A DNA stretch of 64,000 bases from Rhodovulum visakhapatnamense (lineage in GTDB: Bacteria; Pseudomonadota; Alphaproteobacteria; Rhodobacterales; Rhodobacteraceae): assembly GCF_004365965.1 (NCBI RefSeq), contig NZ_SOEB01000006.1:1-64000 (forward strand). The letters are read 5' to 3'. The notes below the pieces were generated by a model. It had not been told where the DNA came from. It ran no database searches and was given only the letters and a program-made list of their open reading frames with translations. The translations under genes and the position numbers were made by a program. Shown piece by piece: positions 61,224 to 64,000 of this stretch (its first letter is position 1; the number at the start of each line of letters is the position of its first letter).

Positions 61224-61828
61224 GCCTCGGGGCCTGGGCGGTCTTTGCGGTTTTCTGGGCGCTTTTTGTCACCACGCCCGGGCCGAACGCGGTCAACTGC
61301 ATCACCAACGGCATGAGCCATGGCCTGCCGCGTGCGCTTTGGGGGGTGGCGGGCATCCTGACCCAGGCGGCGCTGTTCCTGACGCTGTCGGCGGCGGGCA
61401 TCACCGCGCTGATCGCGGCCAGCCCCACGGTCTTTGCCTGGGCCAAGCTGGCGGGGGCTGCGGTGCTCATCTGGCTGGGCGTGCGGGGCTGGCGCAATGC
61501 GGCCATCGCGGTGGCGCCCCGGCCTGCGACCGGCGCCTCGATCTATACCCGTGCCTTGCTGATCGCGACGGTGAACGCGAAAAGCGTGGCCGGGTACCTC
61601 GCCGCCTTCTCGCAATTCGTCGAGCCGGGCGTGCCCATTGCCAATCAGATGACCGCCATCGTGCCGACCGCGCTGACGCTGACGGCGCTGTCCTACAGCA
61701 CCTATACCGCGCTGGGCGCCTGGCTGGGCGGGCTTGCGCTTGGGGCGGTGATGAATACCCGGCTGCGGCAGGTCCTGGCAGCCTGCTTCATCCTGTACGG
61801 CGTCCTGCTGGGCGCCTCGGCGCTCTGA
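61220..61828 (+). CDS. LysE-family amino-acid exporter
   Basis: Inner-membrane exporter of 202 residues with five or six helices. The start GAWAVFAVFWALFVTTPGPNA (residues 3-23), with the conserved PGPN, and LLIATVNAKSVAGYLAAFSQF are typical of LysE/RhtB proteins. The substrate is not known; amino acids or their derivatives are usual. Its ATG overlaps the msrC stop, so both are made together. It ends 38 bp before the pseudouridine-synthase gene. Confidence 0.87.
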   Translation: MSLGAWAVFAVFWALFVTTPGPNAVNCITNGMSHGLPRALWGVAGILTQAALFLTLSAAGITALIAASPTVFAWAKLAGAAVLIWLGVRGWRNAAIAVAPRPATGASIYTRALLIATVNAKSVAGYLAAFSQFVEPGVPIANQMTAIVPTALTLTALSYSTYTALGAWLGGLALGAVMNTRLRQVLAACFILYGVLLGASAL

Positions 61829-61866
61829 GCTTGCACCGTCCCTCCGAACCCGCTACCGCGCGGCCC

Positions 61867-62511
61867 ATGGACAGCTACGCGCCTCCCGACACGCCGCTCG
61901 AGATCCTGCACCACGATCACGAGATCCTCGTGGCGAACAAGCCGCCGGGGCTTCTGTCGGTGCCGGGCAAGGGCGCGGATCTGGCCGATTGCCTGCTGGC
62001 GCGGCTGCAGGCGGTCTTTCCCGAAACGCTGCTGGTGCACCGGCTCGACCGCGACACCTCGGGGGTCATGGTCTTTGCGCTGACGCCCCATGCCCAGCGC
62101 CATCTGGGCCTGCAATTCGAGAAGAGGCAGACCAGGAAGACCTATGTCGCCCGGGTCTGGGGACGGCTCGAGCCCAAGACCGGGACCGTCGATCTGCCGC
62201 TGATCGTCGACTGGCCGAACCGGCCGCGTCAGATGGTCGACCATCAGAACGGCCGCCAGGCGGTCACCGACTGGCGCGTCGTGCGCTATGAAGAGACCGC
62301 GACCCGGGTCCGGCTGTTCCCGAAGACCGGGCGCAGCCACCAGCTGCGGGTCCACATGCTGGCATTGGGCCATCCGATCCTCGGCGACCCGTTCTATGCC
62401 GAGGGCCCGGCCCGCGAGGCGCCCCGGCTGATGCTGCATGCCGAGGCGCTGCGGTTGCGCCATCCCGATGGCGGCGCGGGCATGAATTTCGCCGCGAAAG
62501 CGCCGTTCTGA
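61867..62511 (+). CDS. RluA-family RNA pseudouridine synthase
   Basis: Enzyme of 214 residues that isomerises uridine in rRNA or tRNA. The catalytic Asp is in LVHRLDRDTSGVMVFALT (about residue 63). EILVANKPPGLLSVPG (about 18-33) and GRSHQLRVHMLALGHPILGD (about 157-176) complete the family pattern. No S4 domain is present, so it is the short RluA type; the target base cannot be assigned. ATG 61867 is chosen; the long in-frame ORF from 61036 overlaps other genes. Confidence 0.9.
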   Translation: MDSYAPPDTPLEILHHDHEILVANKPPGLLSVPGKGADLADCLLARLQAVFPETLLVHRLDRDTSGVMVFALTPHAQRHLGLQFEKRQTRKTYVARVWGRLEPKTGTVDLPLIVDWPNRPRQMVDHQNGRQAVTDWRVVRYEETATRVRLFPKTGRSHQLRVHMLALGHPILGDPFYAEGPAREAPRLMLHAEALRLRHPDGGAGMNFAAKAPF

Positions 62512-62631
62512 ACCGCCACGCCCCTGATCCTGCCCAATTTGCGGTTGCAGCAAGAAAGGGGATGCAAGTGCAGAAACTGGAACCTATCTAAGGACTGGAA
62601 CGCGCTTCATTGGCCGAAAAGGACTTCTCCC

Positions 62632-63285
62632 GTGGCTCTCCGCATCAACGATATTGCCCCGAATTTCACCGCCGACACGACCGAAGGTCAGATCGACTTC
62701 CATGACTGGATCGGCGACAGCTATGCGGTGTTGTTCTCGCATCCCAAGGACTTCACCCCGGTCTGCACCACCGAATTCGCCGCCGCCGCCCGGCTCTCGG
62801 GCGAGTTCGCGAAACGCAACGCCAAGATCATCGGCCTGTCGGTCGACCCGGTCGAAGAGCACCTGAAATGGAAGGCCGATATCGAGACCTATGCCGGTTG
62901 CGATGCGTCCTTCCCGATCATCGCCGATGACGGGCTGAAGGTCGCCAAGCTGTACGACATGCTGCCCGCCGAGGCCTATCTGCCCGACGGCCGCACCCCG
63001 AACGATTCCGCCACGGTGCGGACCACCTTCATCATCAATCCCAACAAGAAGATCGAGCTGATGCTGATCTATCCGATGACGGTGGGCCGCAATTTCGACG
63101 AGATCCTGCGCGTACTCGACGCGATCCAGGGCAACAAGACCGGCCCCTTCGCCACCCCCGCCAACTGGCGTCCCGGCGAGGACGTGATCGTCGGCCTGTC
63201 GGTTTCGACCGAGGACGCGCGGGCGCAGTTCGGCGAGGTCGACGAGATCTTCCCCTATCTGCGCAAGGTCAGACGCGCCAGCTAA
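62632..63285 (+). CDS. 1-Cys peroxiredoxin (Prx6 type)
   Basis: Peroxidase of 217 residues that reduces hydrogen peroxide or alkyl peroxides. The active Cys is C45 in HPKDFTPVCTTEFAAAAR; no resolving Cys of the 2-Cys type follows it in the C-terminal arm. DGRTPNDSATVRTTFIINPNKKIE and GRNFDEILRVLDAIQ match the Prx6 family. GTG 62632 with AAGGA at 8 bp is chosen as start; upstream in-frame codons lack family likeness. A hairpin follows the gene. Confidence 0.91.
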   Translation: MALRINDIAPNFTADTTEGQIDFHDWIGDSYAVLFSHPKDFTPVCTTEFAAAARLSGEFAKRNAKIIGLSVDPVEEHLKWKADIETYAGCDASFPIIADDGLKVAKLYDMLPAEAYLPDGRTPNDSATVRTTFIINPNKKIELMLIYPMTVGRNFDEILRVLDAIQGNKTGPFATPANWRPGEDVIVGLSVSTEDARAQFGEVDEIFPYLRKVRRAS

Positions 63286-63293
63286 GCCCGGCC

Positions 63294-63324
63294 GCTCCTC
63301 CCGCTTGGCTTTGCCGGGAGGAGC
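63294..63324 (+). terminator. Hairpin after the peroxiredoxin gene
   Basis: A perfect 10-bp stem (GCTCCTCCCG / CGGGAGGAGC) with an 11-nt loop follows 9 bp after the stop. The tail has no T run, so efficiency is uncertain. Confidence 0.55.
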
Positions 63325-63361
63325 GCCTATCTGGGGAACGTCATGTCCCCGGGGGCCAGCG

Positions 63362-64000
63362 ATGCGATCCGAACTGATCCTTTCGACCTACAACAACCCG
63401 CGCTCGCTGGCGCTCTGCCTCGAGTCGGTGGCTTGCCAACGGGTGCGGCCGGGCAGCATCTGCATCGCCGATGACGGCTCGGGCCCCGAGACGAAGGCGG
63501 CGATCGAGGCCTTCGCCGCCGCCCATCCCGACCTGGCGGTCCGCCATCTTTGGCACGAGGATCGCGGCTTCGAGAAGGGCGCGATCCTGAACAAGGCCAT
63601 TGCCAGCTCCGAGGCCGAGGTCATCGTCTTCGTCGACGGCGATGTGCTGATCCATCCCGATTTCGTCGGGCGGCATCTGGCGCTGACCCGGCCGGGGCGG
63701 TTCGCGACCGGCAGCCTGATCCGGCTTGACGCCGAGGCGACCGCCGCTGTCACTCCCGGACTGGTGCGGGACGGCACCGTCTTCGACCGCCGCTGGCTGG
63801 CGGAACACCGCGCGATCCGCAAGCTGTCGACCTGGCTGAAGACCCGGCCGTTTCCGGTGCCGGTCATGGCGCTCTTCGACCGGCTCTCGCCGGTGACGCG
63901 GGCGCTTTGCGGGGCCAATGCCTCGGTCTGGCGCGAAGATCTGCTGAAGATCAACGGCTATGACGAGACGATCAAATATGGCGGGCAGGACAAGCATCTG
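63362..64000 (+). CDS. Family 2 glycosyltransferase (cut by window end)
   Basis: First 213 codons of a GT-A-fold glycosyltransferase; the gene runs off the window. The sequence opens MRSELILSTYNNPRSLALCL, then CIADDGSGPETK, HEDRGFEKGAILNKAIASSE and the metal-binding VFVDGDVLIHPDF (DxD about residue 100). It would transfer a sugar to a lipid or polysaccharide. The next residues GANASVWREDLLKINGYDE are the usual substrate region. The start ATG has GGGGGC upstream and lies 76 bp from the peroxiredoxin stop. Confidence 0.85.
   Translation, partial: MRSELILSTYNNPRSLALCLESVACQRVRPGSICIADDGSGPETKAAIEAFAAAHPDLAVRHLWHEDRGFEKGAILNKAIASSEAEVIVFVDGDVLIHPDFVGRHLALTRPGRFATGSLIRLDAEATAAVTPGLVRDGTVFDRRWLAEHRAIRKLSTWLKTRPFPVPVMALFDRLSPVTRALCGANASVWREDLLKINGYDETIKYGGQDKHL

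Overview
The window is about 64 kb of GC-rich DNA from a purple, bacteriochlorophyll-a-making alphaproteobacterium of the Rhodobacterales. The gene order of its photosynthesis cluster is the Rhodobacter/Rhodovulum type (idi-bchP-bch2-bchG-ppsR-aerR divergent from bchFNBHLM-lhaA-puhABC-acsF-puhE, then cycA, then bchO-bchD-bchI-crtA divergent from crtI-crtB-tspO). The genus is my inference; Rhodovulum or a close relative fits best, because hemA is absent between puhE and cycA and the crtCDEF/bchCXYZ/puf part does not adjoin tspO.

Region 1 (1-8000) is an acetate module: the 3' part of acetyl-CoA synthetase, a two-subunit sodium/solute symporter (DUF4212 plus large subunit), a cyclic-nucleotide/CBS/nucleotidyltransferase regulator, a small membrane protein, a lone receiver domain and a membrane protein that joins a degenerate sensor-kinase region to a DnaQ-type exonuclease. 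Region 2 (8000-14451) holds a glycosyltransferase, an orphan histidine kinase, a MarR regulator coupled to a receiver, a second AerR-like cobalamin-binding-fold protein and a DUF808 membrane protein.

Region 3 (14501-43574) is the photosynthesis cluster. Minus-strand genes aerR-ppsR-bchG-bch2-bchP-idi make the redox/light regulators, the phytyl tail and its attachment. The plus-strand run from bchF to puhE (about 14 kb, mostly overlapping stop/start codons) makes protochlorophyllide reductase, Mg-chelatase H, the methyltransferase, the aerobic cyclase AcsF, the reaction-centre H subunit and assembly factors. Cytochrome c2 follows, with a strong terminator. BchO, BchD and BchI (Mg-chelatase) lie in one operon with CrtA; CrtI, CrtB and TspO run the other way. 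Three perfect TGT-N12-ACA PpsR/CrtJ sites lie in the two divergent intergenic regions (aerR/bchF and crtA/crtI).

Region 4 (43670-57757) is ordinary chromosomal housekeeping: a UbiH-type hydroxylase, an amidase, an aminotransferase, FtsK, a LolA-like carrier, a lytic-transglycosylase-like lipoprotein, an AEC transporter, HspQ, a gamma-glutamyltransferase, a 0.9 kb gene-free stretch, an anti-sigma/STAS pair and a thiolase. Region 5 (57796-59642) is a small accessory pocket with a decayed IS3-family element and a short unknown ORF. Region 6 (59643-64000) holds an HNH nuclease, free-methionine-sulfoxide reductase, a LysE exporter, an RluA-type pseudouridine synthase, a 1-Cys peroxiredoxin and a family 2 glycosyltransferase cut by the window end.

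I see no CRISPR array, rRNA or convincing tRNA. The parts least explained by known biology are the sensor/exonuclease fusion and its neighbours, the second AerR-like protein, and the 98-residue protein between puhC and acsF.
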